The notes under the pieces: generated by a model
Seen by the model: only the letters and a program-made list of their open reading frames with translations
What the model was told of the DNA's origin: nothing
The model's database searches: none
Assembly (NCBI GenBank): GCA_964459445.1
Contig: CAYWMP010000036.1
Span: 1 to 37,820 of the forward strand
Source: CAYWMP01 sp964459445
Lineage (GTDB): Bacteria; Desulfobacterota; DSM-4660; Desulfatiglandales; HGW-15
Direction of reading: 5' to 3'
Length of the DNA: 37,820 nt
Made by a program: the position numbers and the translations under genes
In this document: in pieces, positions 26,519 to 34,160 of the stretch
How the letters are laid out: every line of letters begins with the position of its first letter
Numbering within the stretch: position 1 is the stretch's first letter

Positions 26519-26908
26519 CCCGAGACCTTTGCAGAACGCCCCCCTTTGCCCAATCTCCATGTAAAATAGGCGAAGCAGTCTGCTCGCAAGAGTTGACGGC
26601 CTGGACGGGGAGGCAATTGACACATTCTGTTCGAATTAGAGAACACTATAGAACTTAGTTCGCTTTGCTTACAATTGGAATGATGGAAGAAAGGGCTTTG
26701 GGACAATGGCACATTGGGTCATTTAGAAAATTCCTTCTGACATTGAAGGAAAAAATGCTCAAAAATGACAAGTTTCCTTATCAAAATCAACATTCCAATA
26801 TTCCATCATTCCATTATTCCATGTGTGAGGCAGAAATTCTGACCTCAAAAAAACTCGTTTATTCTCAATAAGTTGTAGAAGTTCCGAAACGTTTAATTGG
26901 GCCTGTTT
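26519..26908. other. 390-bp intergenic region with ATTCCA repeats
   Basis: No supported gene. A TTGGAATGATGGAAG segment near 26677 is roughly complementary to the ATTCCA array at 26792-26821, so the region could form a long, imperfect hairpin. Open frames across it lack ribosome sites and are built partly from the repeat. Confidence 0.55.
26792..26821. repeat. 8-bp period ATTCCA repeat
   Basis: ATTCCA occurs four times at exactly 8-bp spacing, with AT, TC and TT as the linkers. A complementary TGGAATGATGGAA lies about 115 bases upstream. Confidence 0.85.
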
Positions 26909-27676
26909 ATGGGTGAATTGGAGATAACAAGCCGCAAGAACCCCACCTTTAAGAAACTCCTTAGTATCGGTGGGGGCAGGGGCGTCAGGAAACATGGCTT
27001 AGCATTAATCTCGGGCCCAAAACAGGTCAATGAAATACTTAGAGATTTCCCCGGGCGTTGCAAGGGTATTGTTCTCAACAGGGATCACAAAATTCCTCAA
27101 AAGGCTTCCGAAATCGGCGTCAGCGTTTACCGAATCGATACAGAGCTTTTTCAAGACATTGATTTCTCAGGAACCCGTCAACCAATCCTTCTTGTTGGGG
27201 TTGAGCCTTTTTCCAAATGGCCCGACAAAGATCGTGACCCCGGCTGCACCCTTTTTATCCCCTTTCAAGATCCCGCGAATGTAGGCGCAGTTATCCGTTC
27301 AGCCGTCGCCTTCGGGGTATCCCGCATTGTCATGCTGAAGGAGGCAGCCCATCCTTTTCACCACAAATCAACAAGGGCAGCGGGCGCATCAATTTTGAAG
27401 GTGACTTTATTTGACGGCCCTTCCATCAAGTCATTGGGGGAGACGAATTTAACGATCGTTCCACTCTCGGCAGAAGGGAAAGACGTACGTTTTTATAGAT
27501 TTCCAAAACGTTTCGGATTGATCCCGGGGCTTGAAGGGCCTGGTTTGCCGGCCAAACTAAAACGTAAAACTTCCCTATCTATCCCGATGGATCCGGGTGT
27601 TGAGTCGCTAAATGCGGCCGTGGCCACCGGCATTGCCCTTTTTGTTTGGAGAAGCAGACTGAATGGTGCTTTCTAA
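26909..27676 (+). CDS. SpoU/TrmH family RNA 2'-O-methyltransferase
   Basis: A 255-aa RNA methyltransferase of the SPOUT class. The three SpoU motifs are visible: 'FQDPANVGAVIRSAVAFG', 'GLIPGLEGPGLP' and 'SIPMDPGVESLNAAVATGIA'. The third is the trefoil-knot SAM-binding motif. The N-terminal 90 residues form the usual L30e-like substrate-binding part ('KHGLALISGPKQVNEIL'). It methylates a ribose in rRNA or tRNA; the exact site is unknown. An in-frame TTG at 26897 exists, but ATG 26909 is preferred. The ribosome site is weak either way. Confidence 0.88.
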   Translation: MGELEITSRKNPTFKKLLSIGGGRGVRKHGLALISGPKQVNEILRDFPGRCKGIVLNRDHKIPQKASEIGVSVYRIDTELFQDIDFSGTRQPILLVGVEPFSKWPDKDRDPGCTLFIPFQDPANVGAVIRSAVAFGVSRIVMLKEAAHPFHHKSTRAAGASILKVTLFDGPSIKSLGETNLTIVPLSAEGKDVRFYRFPKRFGLIPGLEGPGLPAKLKRKTSLSIPMDPGVESLNAAVATGIALFVWRSRLNGAF

Positions 27677-27818
27677 AGAAATTTTCGAAGGCTGAAGACG
27701 TTCAGTGATAAAAATTCTTGGAATATCTGCGAATTGGCCCCCCGATAGGGCGGGATCTTCGACAAGGCTTAAGCCTAGGGTGCAAGGAGGATATTCTCGC
27801 TAAAAATGAAGTTGATTC

Positions 27819-27847
27819 TTGACATCAAATCGGTTAAAGGGTAATAA
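27819..27847 (+). promoter_or_regulatory. Sigma-70 type promoter for the 46-aa protein
   Basis: TTGACA (27819-27824), a 17-base spacer, then TAATAA (27842-27847): a perfect -35, ideal spacing and a good -10. The start codon at 27890 lies about 35 bases after the expected transcription start. Strong for so small a gene. Confidence 0.75.
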
Positions 27848-27889
27848 ATTCGATTTTTTATAAAGAAAGGTTGAACAGGAGAATTAGGA

Positions 27890-28030
27890 ATGGCATCAAA
27901 TACCAAGAAAGCCAAGAGCATAAAGAAAAGAAAGATGAAACCCAATAAAGCCAACCTCAAGGCTGATCAAAAGCGTATCCAGAGAAACGCAGAGATATTG
28001 CGGGAATTGGCCTCAAAAGATGAAGGGTAG
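27890..28030 (+). CDS. Small basic protein, 46 aa
   Basis: A 46-residue lysine-rich protein starting 'MASNTKKAKSIKKRKMKPNK' and ending in a predicted helix ('RNAEILRELASKDEG'). AGGAG lies about eight bases before the ATG, and a near-consensus promoter stands 42-71 bases upstream, so expression is likely. It is similar in style to the 38-aa basic protein 1.4 kb to the left, though not in sequence. No family recognised; nucleic acid binding is only a guess from charge. Confidence 0.7.
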   Translation: MASNTKKAKSIKKRKMKPNKANLKADQKRIQRNAEILRELASKDEG

Positions 28031-28128
28031 CAATCCAACCGGCACATGGGCTTGGTGCATGCCATCAACATATGGAATAAAAGGCGCTCACCTTTCCAGG
28101 ATTCCCTCTCAGGGATACATCTGCGACT

Positions 28129-28392
28129 TTACCCACCCGATATTTCTTCCTCCAAATCCTTAATATATTGAGTGATGAGCATCCCTAGGTAGATACATAC
28201 ATTCCCTTCTACACATGAATCCGCATCTTTTTTATCCAATATCGCATGGCGCTCGTGATCCTGTTTCCTGAAGGTCACAATCCAGGCGTTCTTCTCCTCA
28301 TCAAACTCCAGAGACAATGAGAGACCATATTTATCAATTTCGGGGTACATTTCCTGGAGTTTTTGCTCTAAATCAGCCTTTGCATAGCTCAT
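28129..28392 (-). CDS. Hypothetical protein, 87 aa
   Basis: A soluble, acidic 87-residue protein with an excellent AAGGAGG ribosome site. 'LEQKLQEMYPEIDKYGLSLS' begins it; a strand-rich middle ('NAWIVTFRKQDHERHAIL') and a C-terminal helix 'GMLITQYIKDLEEEI' follow. It looks like a small alpha/beta domain protein. No family is recognised, and it has no operon partner. Composition is like the core genes rather than the cassette region. Confidence 0.78.
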   Translation of the reverse strand: MSYAKADLEQKLQEMYPEIDKYGLSLSLEFDEEKNAWIVTFRKQDHERHAILDKKDADSCVEGNVCIYLGMLITQYIKDLEEEISGG

Positions 28393-28658
28393 CGTGTTCC
28401 TCCTTCCAGAGTTTTGATCTATTTTGTTTTACAAAAAGCATTATCCATCAATTAGCCGTAAACTAAGGTGTTTTCACCTCCCTGTCAACGGCTTTGGATT
28501 CAAGATATATTCACCACAAGCCACATAGATCGCAGAGGGTTTCCTATTTTTTCATCTGTCGGCCTCCGGCTTATATAGCTTACTGCTCAGAAAGGAGATA
28601 CCAAGAGATGAAAACCACTCTTCTACCTTTGGCGAGGCAGGGGCATAGAGAGCATAAA

Positions 28659-28962
28659 ATGAATCTTTTTTTCCACAACCCTTTGTTCGAAGTGTTTAGG
28701 GATAAATAGGGGAGCGCCAGGCGGAAATATAATTAATTTGTACGAGAAGGCATTGGACAGGGAAAGAATTTAGATCTGAGCGGTTAAGGCATTGGGACGA
28801 TCTGGCGAATATAAGAAGGGTGATTAACGCATTTTAGGAGACGGTGACTTTGTTTATGAAATATTGTTCCAGGACGAGCAACACCTTGAAGAAAGATATT
28901 GTCTTCAGACCGAAGGATATTTTTTGGACAAGCTTATTGGGCGTTTTGGAGACAGGAATTGA
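28659..28962 (+). pseudogene. Decayed RAYT (REP-associated tyrosine transposase) C-terminal remnant
   Basis: Two pieces of a RAYT/Y1-like transposase tail remain. One frame reads 'NPLFEVFRDK', stop, 'GSARRKYN', stop, 'FVREGIGQGKNLDLSG'. After a deletion, a second frame reads 'AVKALGRSGEYKKGD', stop, 'RILGDGDFVYEILF' and on to 'QTEGYFLDKLIGRFGDRN'. In intact RAYTs the junction carries a GGGLIRS..GGWSAVKAL-type segment and DERILG, so about ten residues and three sense codons have been lost. The catalytic HUH/Tyr domain is absent. The remnant ends exactly where the antisense HEPN gene is cut short. Confidence 0.75.
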
Positions 28963-29044
28963 GGTGTCCGTGTTCCAGCGCCAGCCCCGCGACATCGAGG
29001 TTTTCGTCAGCATATGATAACCAGATGCGCGTTTCATCTTTCAT
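28934..29044 (-). pseudogene. Truncated HEPN-domain gene
   Basis: ATG 29044 overlaps the end of the nucleotidyltransferase gene and opens a frame reading 'MKDETRIWLSYADENLDVAG' and 'LNSCLQNAQ', a typical start of a HEPN-domain protein, before a stop after 36 codons. HEPN proteins run to about 120-140 aa, and their RNase motif (RX4-6H) lies further on, so the toxin or partner activity is lost. The break coincides with the end of the RAYT remnant on the other strand. A longer frame in another register (28834-29037) lacks HEPN features. Confidence 0.7.
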
Positions 29045-29342
29045 ACAGCACCTCACCTTCCTGGATTTCTTGCATAAACAATCCCTTTTCCGGGCTTCGG
29101 CGCATGGGTATAATATCTATAGGAATCCTGTTGGCCACTGTCCGTAATGTTCTCCTATACTTCATGGCGAGGGGATAGTAGCTTTGATTCGAATCCTGAA
29201 ATACGGCAATATCCAAGTCGTGAGGATCGTCGGAATTTACAAAGGATCCAAAAATGACCACCCTCTGCACCTCCGGAAACTCAGATAATCGATCAACGAT
29301 CTCTTTCTTGAGCATTTCCTTTGTTTCACCTTGCAGATTCAT
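29034..29342 (-). CDS. MNT-type nucleotidyltransferase
   Basis: A 102-aa minimal nucleotidyltransferase (MNT/MntA, Pol beta superfamily). The active-site motif is 'GSFVNSDDPHDLDIAV', with G32-S33 and D42/D44 as metal-binding residues. The C-terminal third has a strand, 'RIPIDIIPMR', that carries a third Asp. In HEPN-MNT modules the MNT enzyme adenylylates and silences the HEPN RNase. Here the downstream HEPN gene is truncated, so this antitoxin may be an orphan. An ATGAAAGATGA overlap links the two genes. No clear ribosome site. Confidence 0.85.
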   Translation of the reverse strand: MNLQGETKEMLKKEIVDRLSEFPEVQRVVIFGSFVNSDDPHDLDIAVFQDSNQSYYPLAMKYRRTLRTVANRIPIDIIPMRRSPEKGLFMQEIQEGEVLYER

Positions 29343-29361
29343 GTTTCCGCACCCCCAATGA

Positions 29362-29529
29362 TTAAATGTCCTTCACATCAAACATCAGTGTCCTAAACTC
29401 CTCCTCGATTAGCCGATCGATATTCAGAAGCGTCTGGCTCCCCTTTGCCTCAATATACTTTTTACCGGAAAACCGCTGCCAAGACAAGAAAATCGATTGT
29501 TTTTGCTCATGAAATAGGATCGGATACGT
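29362..29529 (-). pseudogene. C-terminal coding fragment of unknown protein
   Basis: A stop-to-stop frame of 55 codons with protein-like composition but no start: 'HEQKQSIFLSWQRFSGKKYI', then 'EAKGSQTLLNIDRLIEEEF' and 'RTLMFDVKDI'. It stops 19 bases before the MNT gene. Upstream, a different frame reads 'NQPKTTEDVNVSDPIS' and joins it by a one-base shift, so a longer gene seems to have been broken here. The family was not recognised. Confidence 0.45.
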
Positions 29530-29934
29530 TTACATCTTCGGTTGTTTTGGGTTGATTTTGATGAAGGTTAGGCGTATTCAGTGAAGTGAAGAGAGAAGAG
29601 GCTGGGCACATGGGACGGGTTGATAATGCTGACTCATGTCGGTTCACTTTCAGGCAAGAGTCTGCTCCAAATCCCCGCGCTCACCGCATAGCCCCATAGC
29701 AAACTATGTATATTGTATTCGGAATTGGTTCCCCGCAGCGGAAATCTTCGTGTTTTCAATAAGAAGTTTCAATTTGTGGAGTTATGCAGTTAGAAAACTC
29801 GTGGAATATGTTTTTATTCCTCTTCAGGAATTTTATCCCTGAAGGATTACACGGAAACTATATTTACTGGTTCGGCTGCTACAAAGAGATTGAATGCCTA
29901 ATTGACGGACTCAACGTCCGTAAGGAGATGAGCC
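29530..29934. other. 405-bp region without a supported gene
   Basis: The left 70 bases may carry more of the broken minus-strand gene. A CTTCAGG/CCTGAAG hairpin lies near 29823-29845, and an ACGGAC-TCAAC-GTCCGT hairpin (29905-29921) stands directly before the AAGGAG ribosome site of the next gene. Open frames here have no ribosome site. Confidence 0.5.
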
Positions 29935-30162
29935 ATGGACAAGGAAATGACAATTGAGGAAATTGAGTCGCAGTTTGACTCGGAATGGGTGCTAATAGAG
30001 GACCCTAAAACTGACGAGGGTCTCAAAGTCCTGGGAGGCAGAGTGCTTCACCACAGCAAGGATCGGGATGAAGTCTACCGCAAGGCGGTTTCACTCCGTC
30101 TCAAGCGATCCGCTCTGATTTACACAGGTGAGATTCCTGAAGACACGGCCGTTGTCCTGTGA
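29935..30162 (+). CDS. Hypothetical protein, 75 aa, partner of aspartic protease
   Basis: A 75-residue acidic protein: 'IEEIESQFDSEWVLIEDPKT', a middle segment 'VLGGRVLHHSKDRDEVYRKA' and the ending 'ALIYTGEIPEDTAVVL'. It resembles short DUF5678-like proteins that precede retropepsin-type protease genes in many bacteria; the resemblance is from memory. AAGGAG seven bases before the ATG. It overlaps the protease gene by four bases (GTGA), implying coupling. A small hairpin touches its ribosome site. Confidence 0.78.
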   Translation: MDKEMTIEEIESQFDSEWVLIEDPKTDEGLKVLGGRVLHHSKDRDEVYRKAVSLRLKRSALIYTGEIPEDTAVVL

Positions 30163-30542
30163 GCTACTCGTTCAATCCCCAACGTGGTCTCGTCGTCATT
30201 CAAGCCGAGCTGTTTGGCCCCTTAGGAAGCATCGTTTTCCGTCTGGCTCTGGATACAGGTGCCACAGGGACAATGATCAACGTGGCACCCCTAACGGCCG
30301 TAGGGTATGACCCGTCTTTGGCTCCCGACCGTGTGCAGGTCACAACAGGAAGTGGTGTTGAATATGCTCCTCGTATCGCTGTTACTCTAATAAGGGCAAT
30401 GGGACAGGAGCACAGTCACTTCCCTGTGCTGGCTCATACGCTTCCTCCAAGTGCGAGCGTTGACGGTCTTCTTGGACTGGATTTCCTCCGTGGACAGATT
30501 GTGAAAATTGACTTTCAGCAGGGCATCATCTCCTTTACGTAA
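30159..30542 (+). CDS. Retropepsin-like aspartic protease
   Basis: A 127-aa single-domain aspartyl protease of clan AA. The catalytic motif is 'LALDTGATGTMI' with D32, followed by the second hallmark 'DGLLGLDFLRGQIVKIDF'. Like retroviral protease it must dimerise, because only one DTG is present. No signal peptide, so cytoplasmic. It starts at GTG inside the end of the preceding gene. An attC-like site begins 15 bases after its stop, so the pair may be the last recognisable part of an integron cassette. Substrate unknown; the small partner protein is a candidate. Confidence 0.85.
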   Translation: MSYSFNPQRGLVVIQAELFGPLGSIVFRLALDTGATGTMINVAPLTAVGYDPSLAPDRVQVTTGSGVEYAPRIAVTLIRAMGQEHSHFPVLAHTLPPSASVDGLLGLDFLRGQIVKIDFQQGIISFT

Positions 30543-30557
30543 TGCAACCAGACAAAA

Positions 30558-30617
30558 GCCGAACGAAAATAATTCAGCCGCCGCGAAAAGCCGCGCGGTT
30601 GATTAGCGGCGTTAGCT
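30558..30617 (+). repeat. attC-like integron recombination site A (60 bp)
   Basis: R'' GCCGAAC, 5-base spacer, L'' TAATTCAGCCGCCGCG, short loop, L' CGCGCGGTTGATTA, 5-base spacer, R' GTTAGCT. L'' pairs with L' except for an extra T and an extra C in L'', the extrahelical bases expected of attC. Spacers are equal. The next start codon is 15 bases after R'. The R'' and R' boxes pair only partly. Confidence 0.7.
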
Positions 30618-30631
30618 GCGGAGTTGGAAAT

Positions 30632-31714
30632 ATGTCTAACAATTTTACATTAAGAATCATCGTGTTATTCATGGCGAGCTTATTCCTAAATTCGCCATTT
30701 GCATTAAGCAGCAACTTACCAGTTGATTTTATACCGGATTCAAAATCGATTGATCATCTCAGTCGAACATATGGCTTTGTTGTAGGTCAAAATATGAGCC
30801 TCTCTCGCATACAAAAAGAGTTCCCAGAGCTATATACTCAATGCATTAAAGCGCAAAGCGAATTCGATCTTGAATTCGGTGCCTCACTCAAAAATCTGGG
30901 CAAAATACTACAGGTGCTTTTAGCCAATAAATGGCGTAATTTCGATGCTTCGATCAGAACAGAAATAAAGGAAATGCTTTCAAAATCAGTGGTTAGTAAA
31001 CAACAGGCTCTTGAATTTATAAAAGTAGTAACCAGCAGATCAAAGGGGCAAATAGAATCACCTGTTCTTGAAACACTATTAATGTGTAATCCAACATTTA
31101 TTGAAAATCCAGTCGAAGAACTAAATAGAGGTTTTAAACATATTTACAGGACGAAAAGCCACCCAAAAGCGAAAGGCATAGACATCCAAATCGAGTATCC
31201 AATGAGTTGGTCAATGAAGGAAGGAAACCGTCCAAACGTTATAAAGCTTATAATGGCTAACAAAGGTAAAGGCCCTGCCAGTTTTTCAATAATGGTAAAA
31301 GATATATTAGCTGAACCTGGAAGAAATGAATTTGCAAGTGAGTTGTCTCGGCTTGCAACTATCACTGGCGCTAATGAATTGGCTTCGGAAATCTTTTCTG
31401 ATGATAGCCTGGTACAGATGGCAAAAGGTATGGGTGCGAAAAACGTTAGGAATATTTATTTGAAGAGAGTTGTTCTTGACCGCTGGCCTGGTGCTATGGT
31501 CGAATTTATAGGCGAACAGCAACGAGTCGATTTACTAGTGACATCCTATTACCGCAGTTATATCTGTTTGTACAGAAACTATATGATTTTTCTTCAATGC
31601 GGAGTTTTCAAGTGGCCTTGGGACAATGGAGATGGATTCCAAAAAAAGATTGATAGATATACCCCTGTATTTAGTAGGACCGCATATAATTTCGTCATTC
31701 AAAGCCAATATTAA
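30632..31714 (+). CDS. Secreted hypothetical protein, 360 aa
   Basis: Unrecognised protein with an N-terminal signal peptide ('MSNNFTLRIIVLFMASLF', cleavage likely after the following 'ALS'). The remainder is soluble, with a helical half (residues 50-170) and a strand-rich second half containing 'IDIQIEYPMSWSMKEGNRPN' and 'RWPGAMVEFIGEQQR'. The frame is open from 30542, but ATG 30632 follows GGAG at nine bases and gives the signal peptide. It is the first gene of a cassette bounded by attC sites A and B. AT-rich compared with core genes, which suggests transfer. Confidence 0.7.
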   Translation: MSNNFTLRIIVLFMASLFLNSPFALSSNLPVDFIPDSKSIDHLSRTYGFVVGQNMSLSRIQKEFPELYTQCIKAQSEFDLEFGASLKNLGKILQVLLANKWRNFDASIRTEIKEMLSKSVVSKQQALEFIKVVTSRSKGQIESPVLETLLMCNPTFIENPVEELNRGFKHIYRTKSHPKAKGIDIQIEYPMSWSMKEGNRPNVIKLIMANKGKGPASFSIMVKDILAEPGRNEFASELSRLATITGANELASEIFSDDSLVQMAKGMGAKNVRNIYLKRVVLDRWPGAMVEFIGEQQRVDLLVTSYYRSYICLYRNYMIFLQCGVFKWPWDNGDGFQKKIDRYTPVFSRTAYNFVIQSQY

Positions 31715-31746
31715 AGTTCAGAAATTTGCAGCGGAGGATGTATAGC

Positions 31747-31956
31747 ATGTCAAAAGTTAGCAGATTTTTCATCAGGTTTCTTGGTGGCTTAGCTTTTGCT
31801 TTTTGTTGGTCGCTATTCTGTGTTGTGACAGGCATATATAAGCAGGGGCAAACATCTGCACTTTATGGATGGGGAATTCTCGGATTCTTCCTACTAGGCA
31901 CTTGGCTAAGCAAGAAGTGGTTAGACCGATCCCGATTTGATAAACGAGACGCATAA
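31747..31956 (+). CDS. Small two-helix membrane protein, 69 aa
   Basis: A 69-residue membrane protein with two hydrophobic helices (about residues 10-29 and 40-58) and a basic C-terminal tail 'KKWLDRSRFDKRDA'. ATG 31747 has GGAGG nine bases upstream, so it is preferred over in-frame ATG 31738, which lies too close. It lies 32 bases after the secreted-protein gene in the same cassette. No family recognised. Confidence 0.65.
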   Translation: MSKVSRFFIRFLGGLAFAFCWSLFCVVTGIYKQGQTSALYGWGILGFFLLGTWLSKKWLDRSRFDKRDA

Positions 31957-32021
31957 AATCAACGGCGAAATTGATTTTATCTGATGTGTTTAAATCTTTT
32001 CAGCCAATATAATAGAATGGC

Positions 32022-32148
32022 ATCTAACAACACAATTGAGGCGGATGTGACGGATAACACGACCTTGGCTTTTGCGCTCATCCATTGTTTCCACAGCATC
32101 TTCGTTATTCCTTGTTACCCTTCACACCGCTCATTGTGAGCGTTGGTT
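32022..32148 (+). repeat. attC-like integron recombination site B (127 bp)
   Basis: R'' ATCTAAC matches the RYYYAAC consensus exactly. The left arm CACAATTGAGGCGGATGTGA pairs with TCACACCGCTCATTGTG on the right, leaving T, G and A unpaired on the left as extrahelical bases. Pairing continues through GGATAACACGA and TCGTTATTCC. R' is GTTGGTT, one mismatch from GTTRRRY. Length and fold are like the long attC sites of Vibrio superintegrons. The next start codon is 12 bases after R'. Confidence 0.75.
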
Positions 32149-32160
32149 GCTTAACAGGCT

Positions 32161-33024
32161 ATGCAAGAGACGAGATTCAACCACATCCAAGTGATCGAAT
32201 GGCTTCGGGCTGGAGACATTCACACGGGAAGACGCTTGGTTGACAGCGTTTTCCATGGGAGCACATTCGCCCAATCTGGCTTCACCTTAGATGTTTCAAC
32301 CGTTAGTACGAGGGGAGACTTTGTTGATGTGCTTCACTCGCTCGCAATTCGAAATGAACAGACCGATTTGTGTCCGGTCTTGCACATCGAATCCCACGGG
32401 TCAGCACAGGGACTTGGGGTTGCACCGACTATATCGGGAATGATCTCATGGCAAGAGCTGAAACCGCTTCTAACTCGGATTAACGTGGCCACGAAGAACA
32501 ATTTGCTCGTCACGCTTTCATGCTGCTACGGCGGCTATCTCGCCAGCGTCATCCAGCCATCCGAGCGATCACCTTGCTGGGGACTCGCTGGCCCCGTGAA
32601 GGAAGTCATGGACCTTGACCTGCTCGAAGCATATCAAGCGTTCTACGAACGCGCGCTCAACGGCGCACACGGAAACGCCGCAATCAAGGCTCTGAACTCA
32701 CATCTACCCCGACACTCACCCATTTTCTGCTTCACAATCTCACGGGACTTTTTCCTCAAATGCTACAGGAAATACCTGGAGCGCTTTTGCACCGACGCTG
32801 CGATACGGGATCGCGCTGAGGGGATTCAGAAAAGGGGAAGACAGCACCATCCCGATGTCGACTTTGAGGTCGATGTGATAGCCGCGAAATTGGTGAACGC
32901 AATCCCGGAGTTTTTCGAGCGCCACAAAGCGCACTTCTTCATGTACGATCTCGATGAGCGGAACAAGGAGCGTTTTGACATCGCTTGGGCAGACATGACA
33001 GAGGATAGCCTTACAACGCCCTGA
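32161..33024 (+). CDS. Caspase/CHAT-like cysteine protease candidate
   Basis: A 287-aa protein whose N-terminal half has the clan CD pattern: a hydrophobic strand ending in 'VLHIESHGSAQGLG' (candidate catalytic His), 'ISWQELKPLLTRIN', then 'NLLVTLSCCYGGYLA' (candidate catalytic Cys). These match caspase/CHAT His-Gly and Cys positions. The C-terminal half is helical and charged, without a recognised domain. The gene occupies a whole cassette between attC sites B and C, and its stop codon lies inside site C, as in typical cassettes. The ribosome site is poor. Function unknown; related folds act in some defence systems. Confidence 0.7.
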   Translation: MQETRFNHIQVIEWLRAGDIHTGRRLVDSVFHGSTFAQSGFTLDVSTVSTRGDFVDVLHSLAIRNEQTDLCPVLHIESHGSAQGLGVAPTISGMISWQELKPLLTRINVATKNNLLVTLSCCYGGYLASVIQPSERSPCWGLAGPVKEVMDLDLLEAYQAFYERALNGAHGNAAIKALNSHLPRHSPIFCFTISRDFFLKCYRKYLERFCTDAAIRDRAEGIQKRGRQHHPDVDFEVDVIAAKLVNAIPEFFERHKAHFFMYDLDERNKERFDIAWADMTEDSLTTP

Positions 33025-33075
33025 AGCGTACCGTTTATGGCCGCGCGGACACGGCCATTAACATCCGGTTAGGGC
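33018..33075 (+). repeat. attC-like integron recombination site C (58 bp)
   Basis: GCCCT at the left end pairs with AGGGC at the right, and GTTTATGGCC pairs with GGCCATTAAC around a GCGCGGACAC loop. R' is GTTAGGG. R'' is degenerate, but the left arm is two bases longer, as expected from extrahelical bases. The stop codon of the preceding gene is inside it. Confidence 0.6.
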
Positions 33076-33097
33076 AAGCTTTCGCCAGGAGGAAACT

Positions 33098-33870
33098 ATG
33101 ACAACGACCAATAAAGTAGCCATGCAATGTGAGGACATTTTGGCATCGGTTTTGGGTCTTGCCAAGCACTTCCTTGATACGCTATGGTTCAATCGCCAAG
33201 ACCCTCAACTACTCTATTCCGTCTGCCTTTACACCCGCCTGTTTGAGATTGCCAGTGGATGTAAAGCCCTTTTGGAGAAGAACGCTTTGATCGGAATACC
33301 TATCCTTCTACGGAGTATGTTTGAAGCAGACGTTGACCTTACCAATTTGATGAAATCCCAGGACTATTTTAAGCGCATGTATGCCTCATTCCTTAAAGAG
33401 AAACTCCGTCTGACGAAGGAAGCTGCATCCTGTAAACCTAATCCATTTCTCACAGCGGTAAGGGCAAAGCGGAATCCGACGGAGGACATAAAGGAAACAC
33501 AGAATGAATTGGATCGACTTGCTGCCGAAAAAAAGCCCCCATCAACATCCGGGATCGCGCCAAGCTTGCTGGTAAGATAGACGAATACCTTTCTATCTAC
33601 AACATGATCTGTCTGGATACACACAATAACATTAGATCCTTAGAGGAATGGCATCTTGAAGTGGCTGACCCTGATGCCTATCATGCAGTTGCATTCAAAC
33701 AAACCAAGGCTGACTTGGTGCACCACTTGAGCGCTATTCCCGGGATTCTCCTGGTTCAAACCAAAGCTTTGTCAGATTTCCTTGGAATTCCAGGTATTGA
33801 ATTCGAGAAATACTTCCAAGAATTCACAGCGCTTCAGGAAGTAGTGAGGGAACTTGCAGTAGAGGAATAG
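33098..33870 (+). pseudogene. DUF5677-type protein, frameshifted
   Basis: Two frames together encode one protein. The first (33098-33580) has AGGAGG six bases before its ATG and reads 'LLRSMFEADVDLTNLMKS'. The second resumes as 'INIRDRAKLAGKIDEYLSIY' and 'NMICLDTHNNIRSLEEWHLE', then runs to 33870. They join if one A is added to the A7 tract at 33528-33534. The pattern matches DUF5677, a helical family frequent in mobile and cassette DNA; function unknown. A genuine deletion would cut off the last third; a homopolymer error is equally possible. Confidence 0.7.
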
Positions 33871-34160
33871 GCGAACCATCCGGTGCACCTAACGCTAATA
33901 GCCGGGGCAAATAGTTACTGCTCGGGTGTAAGGAGAGATCTGCTATTTTGGAAACTATGTGGAAGCATTTGGCGCAGGTGACTGGCACCGTTATTTGTTT
34001 CTCAATATCTTTTGGAATTAAGTACTCTGCTAAACATTCATAGCCTAAAGCGTCTAATATTTGCGATAGAAAGGCTTCGTGGAAAATGTAAAAATACAGA
34101 CAAATAATAAAAGCCTATCACTATCCCAATTGTCCAACTGAAAACAGCAAGGAATAAAAT

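Noticed and set aside
28608..28709. 33-aa ORF with a good AAAGGAG site
   Set aside because: Its C-terminal half reads in frame into the RAYT remnant, so the ribosome site is probably coincidental.
28834..29037. 67-aa frame overlapping the MNT stop by four bases
   Set aside because: The alternative frame from ATG 29044 has clear HEPN-like sequence; this one does not.
29567..29573. GTTAGGC as an upstream attC core bounding the protease cassette
   Set aside because: The box is perfect, but no matching left arm lies upstream, and the area looks like decayed minus-strand coding DNA.
33880..33920. ACCTAAC after the DUF5677 gene as a fifth attC
   Set aside because: R'' consensus is met, but no complementary L' or GTTRRRY partner of adequate length was found downstream.
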